A stretch of 64,000 nt of DNA. Origin: Sedimentimonas flavescens. Lineage in GTDB: Bacteria > Pseudomonadota > Alphaproteobacteria > Rhodobacterales > Rhodobacteraceae. A model generated the notes under the pieces. It ran no database searches. It was not told where the DNA came from and worked only from the letters and a program-made list of their open reading frames with translations. This document shows positions 10,411 to 20,797 of this stretch, piece by piece. The stretch covers positions 91,328-155,327 of the forward strand of contig NZ_JAHVAI010000009.1 of the NCBI RefSeq assembly GCF_019264375.1, written 5' to 3'. Numbering within the stretch: the first letter of the stretch is position 1; each line of letters begins with the position of its first letter. Position numbers and translations under genes: made by a program.

Positions 10411-10441
10411 AACGGCGGTGGCAGGCTCCACCGCCGTTTTC
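10411..10441 (+). terminator. Terminator of the aldehyde dehydrogenase gene
   Basis: AACGGCGGTGG pairs with CCACCGCCGTT and is followed by TTTCG. It lies 19 bases after the stop. Confidence 0.85.
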
Positions 10442-10512
10442 GTTTCGGGCAGGCTTCGGGTTGCCCTTTGGCGGGGGCCGGGCCAGTATCGCGCCGATCA
10501 AAGGAGACGCCC

Positions 10513-11301
10513 ATGACCTTCACCCTCGCCACCTGGAACATCAACTCGGTCCGCCTGCGCGAGTCGCTGGTGTGCAAGCTGATGGAAGAGGAGGCGCCCG
10601 ACGTCCTTTGCCTTCAGGAATGCAAGAGCCCGGTCGAGAAGATCCCGCTCGAGCGGTTCCGAGCGCTTGGCTACAACTGGATCGTGGCGCGGGGGCAGAA
10701 GGGCTACAACGGCGTGGCGATCCTGTCGAAACTGCCGCTGACCGAGGCGGGCGGCGAGGATTACGCCAACTTGGGCCATGCCCGCCACGTCGCGGGCCGG
10801 CTTGAGAACGGCGTGACGATCCACAACTTCTACGTCCCGGCGGGCGGCGATATTCCCGACCGCGCGCAGAACGAGAAGTTCGGCCAGAAGCTCGATTTCC
10901 TGACCCATATGCGTGACGATTTCCACGCGGCCAAGCCGCAGAAGTCGATCCTTGTCGGCGATCTGAACATCGCCCCGCGCGAGGATGACGTCTGGAACCA
11001 CAAGCAGTTGCTCAAGATCGTCTCGCACACGCCGATCGAGATCGAACACCTCGCGCAAACGCAGGATGCGGGCGCTTGGGTCGATGTGACCCGCAAGGAC
11101 ATTCCCGAGGGGCTTTTGTATTCCTGGTGGTCCTATCGCGCGGCGGATTGGGATGCGGCGGACAAGGGCCGCAGGCTCGATCACGTCTGGGCCACGCCCG
11201 ATATCGCCAACGCCTCGCATGGCAGCCGTGTGCTGCGCACCGCGCGGGGGTGGGAGCAACCCTCGGACCATGCGCCAGTCTTTGCGACCTTCGATCTGTG
11301 A
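10513..11301 (+). CDS. xthA: Exodeoxyribonuclease III
   Basis: From ATG 10513, with AAGGAGA upstream, the protein has 262 residues. It is an exonuclease/endonuclease/phosphatase-fold enzyme: 'LATWNINSVRLR', 'PDVLCLQECKSP' (metal-binding Glu), 'YNGVAILSK', 'VGDLNIAPREDDVWN' and the terminal 'GRRLDHVWATP' and 'SDHAPVFATF' give all catalytic blocks. Exonuclease III cuts abasic sites and removes 3' blocks in base-excision repair. It is followed after 78 bases by a thioredoxin-like gene on the same strand. An association with xth and a thioredoxin is common in this family of bacteria. Confidence 0.95.
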   Translation: MTFTLATWNINSVRLRESLVCKLMEEEAPDVLCLQECKSPVEKIPLERFRALGYNWIVARGQKGYNGVAILSKLPLTEAGGEDYANLGHARHVAGRLENGVTIHNFYVPAGGDIPDRAQNEKFGQKLDFLTHMRDDFHAAKPQKSILVGDLNIAPREDDVWNHKQLLKIVSHTPIEIEHLAQTQDAGAWVDVTRKDIPEGLLYSWWSYRAADWDAADKGRRLDHVWATPDIANASHGSRVLRTARGWEQPSDHAPVFATFDL

Positions 11302-11379
11302 GACAATTCCGCCCGGCCCCTTGGCGCGGCGCCCTTGCGCGCGCATATAGGGGACAACCGAATCCGAGAGGATAAGCAT

Positions 11380-12279
11380 ATGTTTGGAACCGATACGAAG
11401 CCCGCCCAACCCGAACTCGTCAAGGACGTGACCGAAGCCAACTTCATGGCTGAGGTCGTGGACAAGTCGATGACCGTCCCGGTGATCGTCGATTTCTGGG
11501 CGCCCTGGTGCGGCCCCTGCCGTCAGCTTGGCCCGGCGCTTGAGGCGGCGGTGAATGACGCCAAGGGCAAGGTTGTCATGGCCAAGGTCAATGTCGATGA
11601 AAACCAGATGATCGCGGGCCAGATGCGGGTCCAGTCGATCCCGACGGTCTATGCCTTCTGGCAGGGCCAGCCGGTCGATGGTTTCCAGGGCGCGCTGCCG
11701 GCCTCGGAGCTGAAGAAGTTCGTTGAGAAGCTGTCGGCCATGGCCGGTGATGGCGGTCTGGCCGATGCCGTTGCCGCCGCCGAGGAAATGCTGGCCGAAG
11801 GCGCCGCCGTCGATGCCGCCGAGACTTTCGCTGCGATCCTTGAGGAAGACGCCGAGAATGCCGAGGCCTATGGCGGGTTGATGCGCGCGCATCTGGCGCT
11901 TGGCAATCTTGAGCAGGCCGAACAACTGCTGGCCGCCGTGCCCGCCAAGATCGCCTCTGCCGCCCCGGTCGAGGCCGTGCGCGCGCAAATCGCGCTGACG
12001 CGGCAGGCGGAAAAGGCAGGCCCGCTCGATATCCTCAAGGCGGCGGTCGAAGCAGATCCCAACGATCATCAGGCGCGCTTCGACTATGCGCAGGCGCTCC
12101 ATGCGGCAGGGCAGGTTGAAGAGGCCGTCGAGCAGTTGCTCGAACTCTTCCGTCGGGATCGTGAGTGGAACGAGGGCGCCGCCAAGACGCAGCTTTTCAC
12201 CGTTTTCGACGCGCTCAAGCCCAATGACCCGATCGCGGCCAAGGGCCGTCGCCGGCTGTCGTCGATGATATTTGCCTGA
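11380..12279 (+). CDS. CnoX/YbbN-type thioredoxin with TPR tail
   Basis: From ATG 11380 (GAGAGGA upstream) the product has 299 residues. Residues about 20-125 are a thioredoxin domain with an active-site WCGPC (about 43-47) in 'VDFWAPWCGPCRQL' and the cis-proline loop 'VQSIPTVYAF'. The rest is alpha-helical and Ala/Glu-rich, with TPR-like repeats, as in CnoX (YbbN), a chaperone-type 'chaperedoxin' that protects proteins under oxidative stress and delivers them to GroEL. E. coli CnoX has an SxxC-type site; the complete CxxC here suggests redox activity. It lies upstream of the LON-domain gene. Confidence 0.9.
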   Translation: MFGTDTKPAQPELVKDVTEANFMAEVVDKSMTVPVIVDFWAPWCGPCRQLGPALEAAVNDAKGKVVMAKVNVDENQMIAGQMRVQSIPTVYAFWQGQPVDGFQGALPASELKKFVEKLSAMAGDGGLADAVAAAEEMLAEGAAVDAAETFAAILEEDAENAEAYGGLMRAHLALGNLEQAEQLLAAVPAKIASAAPVEAVRAQIALTRQAEKAGPLDILKAAVEADPNDHQARFDYAQALHAAGQVEEAVEQLLELFRRDREWNEGAAKTQLFTVFDALKPNDPIAAKGRRRLSSMIFA

Positions 12280-12299
12280 ACGGAACGGCGGGCTATGTG

Positions 12300-12944
12300 A
12301 TGCGCATGATCAAGCCCGGCGACCTGCCCGATACCATTCCCCTTTTCCCGCTGACCGGGGCGCTCTTGCTGCCCCGGGGACGCCTGCCGCTGCATATCTT
12401 CGAGCCGCGCTACCTGCAGATGCTTGAAGACTGCATGAAAACGCGCGAGCGGCTGATCGGCATGATCCAGCCCTGCCGCTGTCCCGGCGGGGCCACGCGG
12501 CTCAGCACCATCGGCTGCGCCGGGCGGCTGACGGGGTTCTCTGAGACCGAGGATGGGCGCTACATGATCACCTTGTCGGGGATCTCGCGCTTCAAGCTCT
12601 GCGAGGAGCAGGAGGGTTTCACCCCCTACATCCGCGCGCGGGTGAACTGGGCGCCTTTCGCGCGCGACATCGGCCTGGCCGAGCATGATCCGGGCTTCGA
12701 CCGTCCGCCCTTCATGGATCTGCTGTGCCGCTATTTCACCGCGCAGGGTCTCGATACCGACTGGGATTCGCTCAAGGATGCCGAGGATGAGCTGTTGCTC
12801 AACACGCTCTCGATGCTTCTGCCGCTCGACCCCGAGGACAAGCAGGCGCTGCTTGAGGCGCCCGACCTGACCACGCGGCGCGAAACCCTTGTGACGCTGA
12901 TGGAGTTTTCGCTGCGTGGCTGCGGCGAGGAGGGCCTGCAATGA
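12300..12944 (+). CDS. LON substrate-binding domain protein
   Basis: The protein has about 214 residues from ATG 12300; GTG 12297 and ATG 12306 are other possible starts. '[32 protein letters not shown]' is the characteristic opening of the N-terminal domain of Lon protease, here standing alone without the ATPase and protease parts. Such stand-alone proteins (PUA-like fold) are widespread and may bind unfolded protein or act as adaptors; the function is not established. It overlaps the start of the next gene by four bases (ATGA), which indicates translational coupling. Confidence 0.88.
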   Translation: MRMIKPGDLPDTIPLFPLTGALLLPRGRLPLHIFEPRYLQMLEDCMKTRERLIGMIQPCRCPGGATRLSTIGCAGRLTGFSETEDGRYMITLSGISRFKLCEEQEGFTPYIRARVNWAPFARDIGLAEHDPGFDRPPFMDLLCRYFTAQGLDTDWDSLKDAEDELLLNTLSMLLPLDPEDKQALLEAPDLTTRRETLVTLMEFSLRGCGEEGLQ

Positions 12945-13126
12945 GCGATCAAAAGCCCCTGTTCGAGCGTCGGATGCTTGAGGCGCTGGTCTGCCCGCTG
13001 ACCCATACCACCCTGCATTACGATGCCGAGCGGCAGGAGTTGGTCTCGAAGGCCGCGCGGCTGGCCTTTCCGATCCGCGGCGGTATCCCGATCATGCTGG
13101 TGGATGAGGCGCGCGCGCTCGACTAA
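12941..13126 (+). CDS. Trm112/UPF0434 family protein
   Basis: The 61-residue product has '[17 protein letters not shown]' and '[20 protein letters not shown]', the signature of the bacterial Trm112-like (YcaR/UPF0434) family. Eukaryotic and archaeal Trm112 activates methyltransferases; the bacterial role is poorly defined. Only one cysteine is present in the N-terminal block, so a zinc site of the usual four-Cys kind is absent, as in many bacterial members. Its start overlaps the LON-domain gene and its end overlaps the convergent FAD hydroxylase gene by four bases. Confidence 0.88.
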   Translation: MSDQKPLFERRMLEALVCPLTHTTLHYDAERQELVSKAARLAFPIRGGIPIMLVDEARALD

Positions 13127-14349
13127 AGCGCGCGGCCCTGAAGCAGGCGTGGCAGCGGCCCCGACAGGCCGGCCGCCTGCCGCATGAAGCCCTGGCGCAG
13201 GCCGGGGATGGCCTGCACGATCCCCATGCCCAGATCGCGCCCCGCGCGCAGGATCGGGTTGTCGTTCGAGAAAAGCTTGTTCACCGCATCCATGCCAAGC
13301 GCGAGCGCGGTCGAGTCGAACCGCCGCCAGCCCTGGTAACGCTCAAGCACGTCGATGGCGCCGATATCCTCGCCGCGCCGCATCGCCTCGACCAGCACTT
13401 CGGCCAGGGCACCGACATCACGCAGCCCAAGGTTCAGGCCCTGCCCGGCGATCGGATGCACGCCATGCGCCGCATCCCCGATCAACGCCAGGCGCGGCGC
13501 CACATAGGCACGCGCCAGCGTCAGGTTCAGCGGATAGCTGAAGCGCGGCCCGGCCAGTTCGATCTTGCCAAGGAAATCGCCGAAACGCGGGCGCAGAACC
13601 GCCAGGAAATCCTCGTCCGAGAGCGCGGCGATGGTGCGCGCGTTCTCGTCGCTCTCGCTCCAGACGATCGATGAGCGGTTCCCCGTCAGCGGCAGGATCG
13701 CCAGCGGCCCACCGGTCATAAAGAACTGATGGGCGATGCCATGATGGGGCTTTTCATGGGCGATGGCGGCGACCAGCGCCGTCTGCCCGTAACCCCAGCC
13801 CTCACGTGTGATGCCCGCGCGCTCGGCCACGCCTGAGCGGCGCCCGTCTGCGCCGACCAGCAGCCGTGCGGTCATCACCCGTCCGTCGGACAGCGTGACG
13901 GCGATGCCGCCGGGCTGCACCTCTTGCGCGGTGACCGAGGTGGCCGGGATCAGGGTGATCCCCGGCGCGGCTTCCATCGCATCTAGGAAGGCGCGGTATA
14001 GGAAACGATCCTCAAGCATGTAGCCCACGGGGGACTGATCCAGCTCTCGCGCGTCGAAATGCAAGAAGAGCGGTGCGGCACCCTCGCCGGGGCGGCCGTC
14101 GGCGGCCTTGACCTCCATCATCGGCTGCGCTTGCGCCGCGACCGCAGGCCAGACGCCAATCGCGCGCAGAAGCTTGTGCGAGGCCAGCGCCAGCGCATAG
14201 GCGCGCCCGTCAAAGGCGTCCTCGGCGCGCTGGCGCGCGGGCGCGGCGTCGATGACGGTGACACTGAGGCCGGTCTGGGCCAGTGCAAGCGCAAGGGCCG
14301 GGCCGTTCAGCCCGCCGCCCGAGATGATGATATCTGAATCGTATTTCAT
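13123..14349 (-). CDS. UbiH/UbiF/VisC-type FAD hydroxylase
   Basis: Taken from the ATG ending at 14349 the protein has 408 residues. '[23 protein letters not shown]' (split here as the FAD Rossmann loop), '[18 protein letters not shown]' and '[23 protein letters not shown]' are the FAD-binding motifs of aromatic-ring hydroxylases. The third is almost diagnostic of ubiquinone-biosynthesis hydroxylases, which add hydroxyl groups to the quinone ring with NAD(P)H and oxygen. Which ring position is modified cannot be told. ATGs at 14385 and 14442 are alternatives but precede the conserved region. It is divergent from the amidase gene with 77 bases between starts. Confidence 0.87.
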   Translation of the reverse strand: MKYDSDIIISGGGLNGPALALALAQTGLSVTVIDAAPARQRAEDAFDGRAYALALASHKLLRAIGVWPAVAAQAQPMMEVKAADGRPGEGAAPLFLHFDARELDQSPVGYMLEDRFLYRAFLDAMEAAPGITLIPATSVTAQEVQPGGIAVTLSDGRVMTARLLVGADGRRSGVAERAGITREGWGYGQTALVAAIAHEKPHHGIAHQFFMTGGPLAILPLTGNRSSIVWSESDENARTIAALSDEDFLAVLRPRFGDFLGKIELAGPRFSYPLNLTLARAYVAPRLALIGDAAHGVHPIAGQGLNLGLRDVGALAEVLVEAMRRGEDIGAIDVLERYQGWRRFDSTALALGMDAVNKLFSNDNPILRAGRDLGMGIVQAIPGLRQGFMRQAAGLSGPLPRLLQGRAL

Positions 14350-14426
14350 GCCCGTTACTATGGCGTGACGCGCGGGATTGTCCATGCGCAGCCTTGTCGC
14401 TAGCCTCGCTGAAAACGGAGGTCGGC

Positions 14427-15740
14427 ATGGATCGGTTCGCAAGCGCAGTTGAGCAGGGGCAGGCCATCGGGGCGGGCAAGCTTTGCCCCGTCGATCTGAC
14501 CGAGGCCTATCTGGAGGCCGCCGCGGGCGCGCCCGATGTCTATGCGCGCCTCACGCCCAAACGCGCCCGGGCCGAGGCGATGGCCGCGCGTTCGCGCGCC
14601 AAGAACGGCACCCGGCGCGGGCTACTCGATGGTGTGAGCCTGAGCTGGAAGGATCTTTTCGACAGCGCGGGCGTGGCGACCGAGGCGGGCTCGCGCCTGC
14701 TGGAAGGCCGCATCCCCGAGGAAGACGCCGAGGTGCTGGCCCGCGCGACGCTGGCGGGGTCGGTCTGTCTGGGCAAGACGCATATGACCGAACTGGCCTT
14801 TTCCGGCCTTGGCGTGAACCCGATGACGGCGACGCCGCCCAATGCGATCCACCCCGAACTGGCGCCGGGGGGCTCAAGCTCGGGCGCGGCGGTGTCGGTC
14901 AAGCTGGGGCTGGCGGCGGGGGCGATCGGCTCTGATACCGGGGGTTCGGTGCGTATTCCCTCCGCATGGAACGATCTTGTCGGCCTCAAGACCACGCACG
15001 GCCGCGTTTCGGCCCGTGGGGTGGTGCCGCTCTGCCGCCGGTTCGACACGGTGGGGCCACTGGCGCGTACGGTTGCCGATTGCGCCGCGCTCTTGGCGCT
15101 GATCGAGGGGGGTAAGGCCGCCGATCTGCGTGGCGCCGATCTGAAAGGCGCGCGGCTTCTGGTGCTGGAGGGGCTACCCTTCGATGCCGCGCGCGAGGCG
15201 CCGGTTCGCGGCTGCGAGGCGGCTGTGGATCGTCTGGCCCGTGCGGGCGCGCGGATCGAGCGGCGCGCCTTGCCGATGGTGAAGCCCGCCATGGATCTGT
15301 CCGGCATCCTCTTCGCGCCCGAGGCTTACGGCATCTGGAAGGACGTGATCGAGGCTGCCCCCGCCAAGATGTATCCGCTCATCCTAGAGCGTTTCCGCTC
15401 CGGGGCTGCGGCGCTGGCGGCGAATTACATCGCTGCGTGGGAGGCGCTCGACGCCTATCGCGCCGCCTATCTGGCCGAGACTGCCGAATATGACGCCGTG
15501 CTGGTCCCGACCGCGCCGATCCTGCCGCCCGATGCGAAACGCCTGCTCACCGATCCGGCCTATTTCGCCGCCGAGAACCTTCTGGCACTGCGCAACACGC
15601 GTATCGGTAACATCTTTGGCCTTTGCGCGCTGACCCTGCCCACGGGCGAGCCGATGTGTGGCATATCGCTGATGGCCGCACCCATGGCCGAGGAACGCCT
15701 GCTGCGTCTTGGTGCCGCCGCCGAAGCCGCGCTTGGCTGA
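14427..15740 (+). CDS. Amidase-signature family hydrolase
   Basis: From ATG 14427, preceded by GGAGGT, the protein has 437 residues. The catalytic triad of the amidase-signature fold is visible: Lys in 'VSLSWKDLFDSAG', the cis-Ser region 'APGGSSSGAAVSV' and the nucleophile region 'GAIGSDTGGSVRIPSAWN'. The family includes GatA, but here no gatB or gatC adjoins and the sequence is of the general amidase type, so it more likely hydrolyses a small amide of unknown identity. The upstream in-frame ATG at 14394 lacks a good ribosome site. It lies in a conserved block with the aminotransferase and ftsK. Confidence 0.9.
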   Translation: MDRFASAVEQGQAIGAGKLCPVDLTEAYLEAAAGAPDVYARLTPKRARAEAMAARSRAKNGTRRGLLDGVSLSWKDLFDSAGVATEAGSRLLEGRIPEEDAEVLARATLAGSVCLGKTHMTELAFSGLGVNPMTATPPNAIHPELAPGGSSSGAAVSVKLGLAAGAIGSDTGGSVRIPSAWNDLVGLKTTHGRVSARGVVPLCRRFDTVGPLARTVADCAALLALIEGGKAADLRGADLKGARLLVLEGLPFDAAREAPVRGCEAAVDRLARAGARIERRALPMVKPAMDLSGILFAPEAYGIWKDVIEAAPAKMYPLILERFRSGAAALAANYIAAWEALDAYRAAYLAETAEYDAVLVPTAPILPPDAKRLLTDPAYFAAENLLALRNTRIGNIFGLCALTLPTGEPMCGISLMAAPMAEERLLRLGAAAEAALG

Positions 15741-15859
15741 AAAGACACAATTGCGAATCCCCTCCCGCACCGACCCCGCGCTTTTTCTGGACGGATCGGG
15801 CGCGGTTTTGTAACCTGTTGATCAAACGGGGCGAAACGACCCCGATACATGAGGCAAAT

Positions 15860-17038
15860 ATGGCATTTCCCGAGCGGTTCTCGAACCTGCCCGAATATGC
15901 GTTTCCGCGTTTGCGGACGCTTCTCGATTCGCACGCTCCGGGCGGCGAACCCATCGCCATGACCATTGGCGAGCCGCGCCACGCCATGCCCGATTTCGTC
16001 GGCCCGATCCTTGCGCAAAACCTTGCGGAGTTTGGCAAGTACCCGGCCAATGACGGTACGCCCGAGCTGCTTTCGACGATTTCGGCCTGGCTCAAGAACC
16101 GCTATCGCGCCGATGTCGCGCCCGAGCGGATCATGGCGCTGAACGGCACGCGCGAGGGGCTTTTTAACGCGGCCGTGGCGCTTTGCCCGGAAACCAAGAA
16201 CGGCGCGAAGCCCGTCGTGCTGATCCCGAACCCGTTCTATCAGGTTTACGCCGTTGCCACCGCCACCGTGGGCGCCGAGGCAGTGTTCGTTCCCTCGACC
16301 GAATCCACGGGTTTCCTGCCCGATTACGCGGGCCTGCCCGCCGAGGTGCTTGACCGCACCGCCATCGCCTATCTGTGCTCGCCCGCCAATCCGCAGGGCG
16401 CGGTTGCCTCGCGCGAGTATCTCAAGACGTTGCTCGCGCTGGCCGAGAAGCACGATTTCCGCATCTTCGCCGACGAATGCTATTCGGAACTGTGGCGGAC
16501 CGAGCCGCCGCCCGGCGCGCTCGAAGTGGCCAATGACGAGGGTTTCGACCCCGAGCGCGTGGTGATCTTCCACTCGCTCTCTAAGCGTTCGAATCTGCCG
16601 GGGCTGCGGTCTGGCTTTTGTGCGGGCGGGGCGGAGTGCATCCGGCGCATCCGACAGTTGCGTGCTTACGCCGGCGCACCGCTGCCGCTGCCGATCCAGC
16701 GCGTCTCGGAAGCCGCCTGGGCCGACGAGATCCATGTGATCGAGAACCGCGCGCTTTACGCCGAGAAATACGCGCTCGCCGAAGAGATTTTCCAGGGCGT
16801 GAACAGCTTCCGCCTGCCCGAGGGCGGGTTCTTCCTGTGGCTTCCCGTCGAGGATGGCGAGGAAGCGGCACTGAAACTGTGGCGCGAGACGGGAGTGCGG
16901 GTTCTGCCCGGCGCATACCTTTCGCGTGAGGTCGCGGGGTTCAACCCCGGCAAGGGATATATCCGGGTGGCCCTGGTCGCCCCAAAAGAAGAAACGCGGC
17001 GCGGGCTGATCAAGCTGCGCGACTGCCTCTATGCGTGA
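15860..17038 (+). CDS. Class I/II PLP aminotransferase, possibly DapC-like
   Basis: From ATG 15860 (GAGG upstream) the protein has 392 residues. 'LNGTREGLFNAA', 'NPFYQVY', 'LCSPANPQGAV', 'IFADECYSELW' (cofactor Asp/Tyr) and 'IFHSLSKRSNLPGLRSGF' (PLP-binding Lys) place it in fold-type I. This sequence type is often annotated as a succinyldiaminopimelate (DapC) aminotransferase in alphaproteobacteria, which would put it in lysine and peptidoglycan precursor synthesis; that is a family-level inference. It ends 12 bases before ftsK, so co-transcription is likely. Confidence 0.87.
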   Translation: MAFPERFSNLPEYAFPRLRTLLDSHAPGGEPIAMTIGEPRHAMPDFVGPILAQNLAEFGKYPANDGTPELLSTISAWLKNRYRADVAPERIMALNGTREGLFNAAVALCPETKNGAKPVVLIPNPFYQVYAVATATVGAEAVFVPSTESTGFLPDYAGLPAEVLDRTAIAYLCSPANPQGAVASREYLKTLLALAEKHDFRIFADECYSELWRTEPPPGALEVANDEGFDPERVVIFHSLSKRSNLPGLRSGFCAGGAECIRRIRQLRAYAGAPLPLPIQRVSEAAWADEIHVIENRALYAEKYALAEEIFQGVNSFRLPEGGFFLWLPVEDGEEAALKLWRETGVRVLPGAYLSREVAGFNPGKGYIRVALVAPKEETRRGLIKLRDCLYA

Positions 17039-17050
17039 GGACAGGTAAAG

Positions 17051-20000
17051 ATGGCATCCTATCAGGTGAGACAGCGCGACCCGCTACTGGACCAGAACAC
17101 GCAGGCGATCCTCGAGCGTCGCGGCAAGGAACTGGTCGGCGCGGTGCTGATTTTTGCCGGGGTTCTCGTGGCGATGCTGCTGGGCAGCTACTCACCCGAA
17201 GACCCGAGCTGGATGGCCGCCTCGGAAGAGCCGGTGCAGAACTGGCTTGGCCGGATCGGTGCGGGTATCGCCTCGCCGCTGGTGGTGATCGTCGGGCGTG
17301 GGGCGTGGCTCTTGCCGCTTGGCCTGTGGGTTTGGGGGGCGCGTTTCGTCACCCATCGCGGCGAGGAACGCCTGAGCCAGCGCGCCGTTTTGCTGCCGAT
17401 CGCGGTGGCTGTCGCCTCGGTCTATGCGGCGCTATTGGTGCCGGGTGCTGACTGGGGTCAGACTTTCGGTCTGGGCGGGCATTTCGGCGACATGATCGCA
17501 GGCTCGCTTCTGGGGATCTCGCCGGTTTCGGGGACGGTCGGGCTGAAGCTGCTTTCGCTGGTGCTAGCGGTGCTGACCATCGCCGTGTCGTCCTTCGTGC
17601 TGGGTTTCGACCGTGAGGAATGGGGCCTGATCGCGCGTTTTCTGATGCTGGGGACGGTGGCGGCCTATGCCGGGCTGATGACCCTGCTGGGCAAGGGTGC
17701 TTCGGCCTCGGTCCGCGCTGCGCAGACGGCAAGCGAACGCGCGCGTCAGCGCCGGGCTGCGGCTGCCGAGCGTGCCGACGACTACGCTACCTGGTCCGCG
17801 CAACAGGCCTGGGCGGCCGAGCCGCCGCTGGCCGCGCAGCCCGAGCGCGGCTCGCTTCTGTCGCGCATCCGTCGTGCGCAGGACAATGAGCCGCTGATCG
17901 ACCCTGACGATCTGGAACCCGAACTGTTTGAGCGTCAGCGTGACTGGCAAAGCGCCGGGGCCGCGCCTTCCGAAGACCGTATTCGCGCCCGCATTGCCGA
18001 GGCGGTGAAGACCCGCGCCGCGACGGCCGCACCCGTTGCTACCGCGCCCGCAGCACCTCTGCGCGCCGAGGCGCGCGTCGAAGAGGCGCCCGCCGCGCCG
18101 CCCGCGCCCGCCTCGGTTCTGGCCGCGGTTGCCGCGCGCCTTGCGCGTGGGCCGAAGCCGCTGGTCGCCGCAAGTCGCCCGCCGGCGCATGCGCTGCGCG
18201 CAGAACCCCCGCTGCAAGCCAAGCCCCGCTTCATGCCGGGCAAGGTGCAGGTGCCGGAGCCGAGTCTGATGCAGGCCGACAGCCCGATCCTGACGCTGGA
18301 CGCTCCCGCCGCGCCACAGTTCGAGCCCTTCGATATCGACCTCGACATGGATGAGGCGCATTTCTCGGCCCCCGAGATGGATGCCGAGACCCAGGATTGG
18401 GACGAGACCGCCGATTACGACGACGGTTTCGCCGAGATCGACGGTGAAATCCCGCCCGCGCCGCGGATGGAACTGAACCGCCAGGTGATCCCGCAGGCGC
18501 CCGAACGGCGCGTGGTGATGCCGGTCAAGAAGGCGCCCGCGCCCTCGAAACAGGCGATGGCCGAGGCCCAGCCCACGCTGCGCTTCGAGGCGCCCCAGCA
18601 CCCCGCCTATGAGGTGCCGCCGCTGTCGCTGCTGACCAACCCGACGACGATCCAGCGCCATTCGCTGTCCGACGAGGCGTTGGAGGAAAACGCCCGGATG
18701 CTGGAAAACGTGCTCGACGATTACGGCGTGAAGGGTGAGATCGTCTCGGTCCGCCCCGGCCCCGTCGTCACGATGTACGAACTTGAACCCGCACCGGGCC
18801 TGAAAGCCAGCCGCGTGATCGGCCTGGCCGATGATATCGCACGCTCGATGTCGGCGCTGTCGGCGCGTGTCTCGACCGTGCCGGGCCGTTCGGTCATCGG
18901 AATCGAACTGCCCAATGCGCACCGCGAGAAGGTCGTGCTGCGCGAGATCCTCGCCGCGCGCGATTTCGGCGACTCGAACCTGCGCCTGCCGCTCGCGCTC
19001 GGCAAGGACATCGGCGGCGAGGCAGTCATCGCCAACCTCGCCAAGATGCCCCACCTGCTGATCGCCGGGACCACCGGTTCGGGCAAGTCGGTGGCTATCA
19101 ACACGATGATCCTGTCGCTGCTCTACAAGCTTTCGCCCGAGGAATGCCGGTTGATAATGATCGACCCGAAGATGCTGGAACTCTCCGTCTATGACGGCAT
19201 TCCGCATCTGCTGAGCCCCGTTGTGACCGATCCCAAGAAGGCCGTCGTCGCGCTGAAATGGGTCGTGGGCGAGATGGAAGAGCGCTATCGCAAGATGTCC
19301 AAGATGGGTGTGCGCAACATCGAGGGCTACAACGGGCGCGTCAAAGAGGCGCTGGCCAAGGGCGAGCTGTTCAAGCGCACCGTTCAGACCGGCTTTGACG
19401 AGGAAACCGGCGAGCCGATCTTTGAGACCGACGAGTTCCAGCCGCAACCCTTCCCCTATATCGTCGTCATCGTCGACGAGATGGCCGACCTGATGATGGT
19501 CGCGGGCAAGGAGATCGAAGCCTGTATCCAGCGTCTGGCGCAGATGGCACGGGCCTCGGGCATCCACCTGATCATGGCCACGCAGCGCCCCTCGGTCGAC
19601 GTCATCACCGGCACGATCAAGGCGAACTTCCCCACCCGGATCTCGTTCCAGGTGACCTCGAAGATCGACAGCCGCACCATCCTAGGCGAACAGGGCGCCG
19701 AGCAGCTTCTGGGCATGGGCGACATGCTTTACATGGGCGCCGGCTCGCGCATCACCCGTATCCACGGGCCCTTCGTCAGCGACGAAGAGGTCGAGGAGAT
19801 CGTGAACCACCTCAAGTCCTTCGGGCCGCCGGAGTATATGTCGGGCGTGGTCGATGGGCCGGATGACGAGATCGCCAGCGATATCGACCAGGTGCTTGGC
19901 CTTGGCGGCAATACCGATGGCGAGGATGCGCTCTACGATCAGGCCGTCGCGATCGTCATCAAGGATCGTAAATGCTCGACCTCGTACATCCAGCGCAAGC

Positions 20001-20113
20001 TGGGGATCGGCTATAACAAGGCCGCGCGGCTGGTCGAGCAGATGGAGGATCAGGGCGTTGTCAGCTCGGCCAACCATGTCGGCAAGCGCGAGATCCTTGT
20101 GCCCGAGCAATGA
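17051..20113 (+). CDS. ftsK: DNA translocase FtsK
   Basis: The protein has 1020 residues. About four membrane helices lie within residues 30-210 ([17 protein letters not shown] and following). A long Ala/Pro/Glu-rich linker spans about 220-540. The motor follows, with Walker A '[13 protein letters not shown]' (about 673-681) and Walker B '[14 protein letters not shown]' (about 805). A C-terminal winged-helix gamma domain (about 955-1015, '[22 protein letters not shown]') would read the KOPS orientation sequences. FtsK pumps chromosome ends through the septum and activates XerCD at dif. It is followed by a strong terminator. Confidence 0.96.
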   Translation: MASYQVRQRDPLLDQNTQAILERRGKELVGAVLIFAGVLVAMLLGSYSPEDPSWMAASEEPVQNWLGRIGAGIASPLVVIVGRGAWLLPLGLWVWGARFVTHRGEERLSQRAVLLPIAVAVASVYAALLVPGADWGQTFGLGGHFGDMIAGSLLGISPVSGTVGLKLLSLVLAVLTIAVSSFVLGFDREEWGLIARFLMLGTVAAYAGLMTLLGKGASASVRAAQTASERARQRRAAAAERADDYATWSAQQAWAAEPPLAAQPERGSLLSRIRRAQDNEPLIDPDDLEPELFERQRDWQSAGAAPSEDRIRARIAEAVKTRAATAAPVATAPAAPLRAEARVEEAPAAPPAPASVLAAVAARLARGPKPLVAASRPPAHALRAEPPLQAKPRFMPGKVQVPEPSLMQADSPILTLDAPAAPQFEPFDIDLDMDEAHFSAPEMDAETQDWDETADYDDGFAEIDGEIPPAPRMELNRQVIPQAPERRVVMPVKKAPAPSKQAMAEAQPTLRFEAPQHPAYEVPPLSLLTNPTTIQRHSLSDEALEENARMLENVLDDYGVKGEIVSVRPGPVVTMYELEPAPGLKASRVIGLADDIARSMSALSARVSTVPGRSVIGIELPNAHREKVVLREILAARDFGDSNLRLPLALGKDIGGEAVIANLAKMPHLLIAGTTGSGKSVAINTMILSLLYKLSPEECRLIMIDPKMLELSVYDGIPHLLSPVVTDPKKAVVALKWVVGEMEERYRKMSKMGVRNIEGYNGRVKEALAKGELFKRTVQTGFDEETGEPIFETDEFQPQPFPYIVVIVDEMADLMMVAGKEIEACIQRLAQMARASGIHLIMATQRPSVDVITGTIKANFPTRISFQVTSKIDSRTILGEQGAEQLLGMGDMLYMGAGSRITRIHGPFVSDEEVEEIVNHLKSFGPPEYMSGVVDGPDDEIASDIDQVLGLGGNTDGEDALYDQAVAIVIKDRKCSTSYIQRKLGIGYNKAARLVEQMEDQGVVSSANHVGKREILVPEQ

Positions 20114-20131
20114 TCCCGCAGGAACGTGATG

Positions 20132-20166
20132 AAAGCCCCGCCGATCGTGATCCGGCGGGGCTTTTT
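20132..20166 (+). terminator. Rho-independent terminator of ftsK
   Basis: AAGCCCCGCCG pairs with CGGCGGGGCTT around ATCGTGATC and is followed by TTT. It lies 18 bases after the ftsK stop and ahead of the lolA start. Confidence 0.9.
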
Positions 20167-20197
20167 CATTTGGCGTGGTGCGGATAAATTCAGGCCC

Positions 20198-20794
20198 ATG
20201 AACATGCTTCGCCTTGCCCTTGCGCCCGTTCTCGCCCTCGCATTCGCGGCCCCCGCGTTTGCCGAGAAAATCCCGCTGAACGAGATCTCGCGCTATCTGA
20301 ACGCCCTGCAAACTGCGCAGGCCGATTTCACGCAGGTGAACTCGGACGGCACGATCTCGACCGGCAAGATCTTCATCAAGCGGCCGGGGCGGGTGCGCTT
20401 CGAATATACCTCGGACAAGACGCTGGTTCTGGCAAGCGCGGGGCAGGTGGCGATCTTCGACCCCAAGTCGAACTCGGGTCCCGAGCAATACCCGCTGTCG
20501 AAGACGCCGCTGAACCTGATCCTGGCCGCCAATGTCGATCTGGCGCGTGAGAAGATGGTGGTGGGGCACAGCTCTGACGACAAGTCCACGCGCGTCGTGG
20601 CGCAGGACCCCGAGCACCCGGAATATGGCTCGATCACGCTGGTCTTCACCGAAAAGCCGACGGAACTGCGTCAGTGGATCATCACCGATGACAGCGGCGC
20701 CCAGACCACGGTCATCCTCGGCGATCTGACCAAGGGCGTCGATCTGGGCTCGGCGATGTTCAACATCGTGGTTGAAAGCAGCCGCCGGCAGTAA
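20198..20794 (+). CDS. lolA: Outer-membrane lipoprotein carrier LolA
   Basis: From ATG 20198 the product has 198 residues with a signal peptide (LALAPVLALAFAAPAFAEK). An earlier ATG (20126) would read through the ftsK terminator and is rejected. 'YLNALQTAQADFTQVNSDG', 'GKIFIKRPGRVRFEY' and 'TTVILGDLTKGVDLGSAMF' match the LolA beta-barrel-like fold. It carries lipoproteins across the periplasm from LolCDE to the outer membrane (alphaproteobacteria usually lack LolB). Placement after ftsK is common in this group. It ends 3 bases before the convergent SLT lipoprotein gene. Confidence 0.88.
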   Translation: MNMLRLALAPVLALAFAAPAFAEKIPLNEISRYLNALQTAQADFTQVNSDGTISTGKIFIKRPGRVRFEYTSDKTLVLASAGQVAIFDPKSNSGPEQYPLSKTPLNLILAANVDLAREKMVVGHSSDDKSTRVVAQDPEHPEYGSITLVFTEKPTELRQWIITDDSGAQTTVILGDLTKGVDLGSAMFNIVVESSRRQ

Positions 20795-20797
20795 GCC

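Noticed and set aside
17564..19567. A 667-codon frame antisense to ftsK
   Set aside because: Low-complexity Arg/Gly/His-rich translation and full overlap with a conserved gene.
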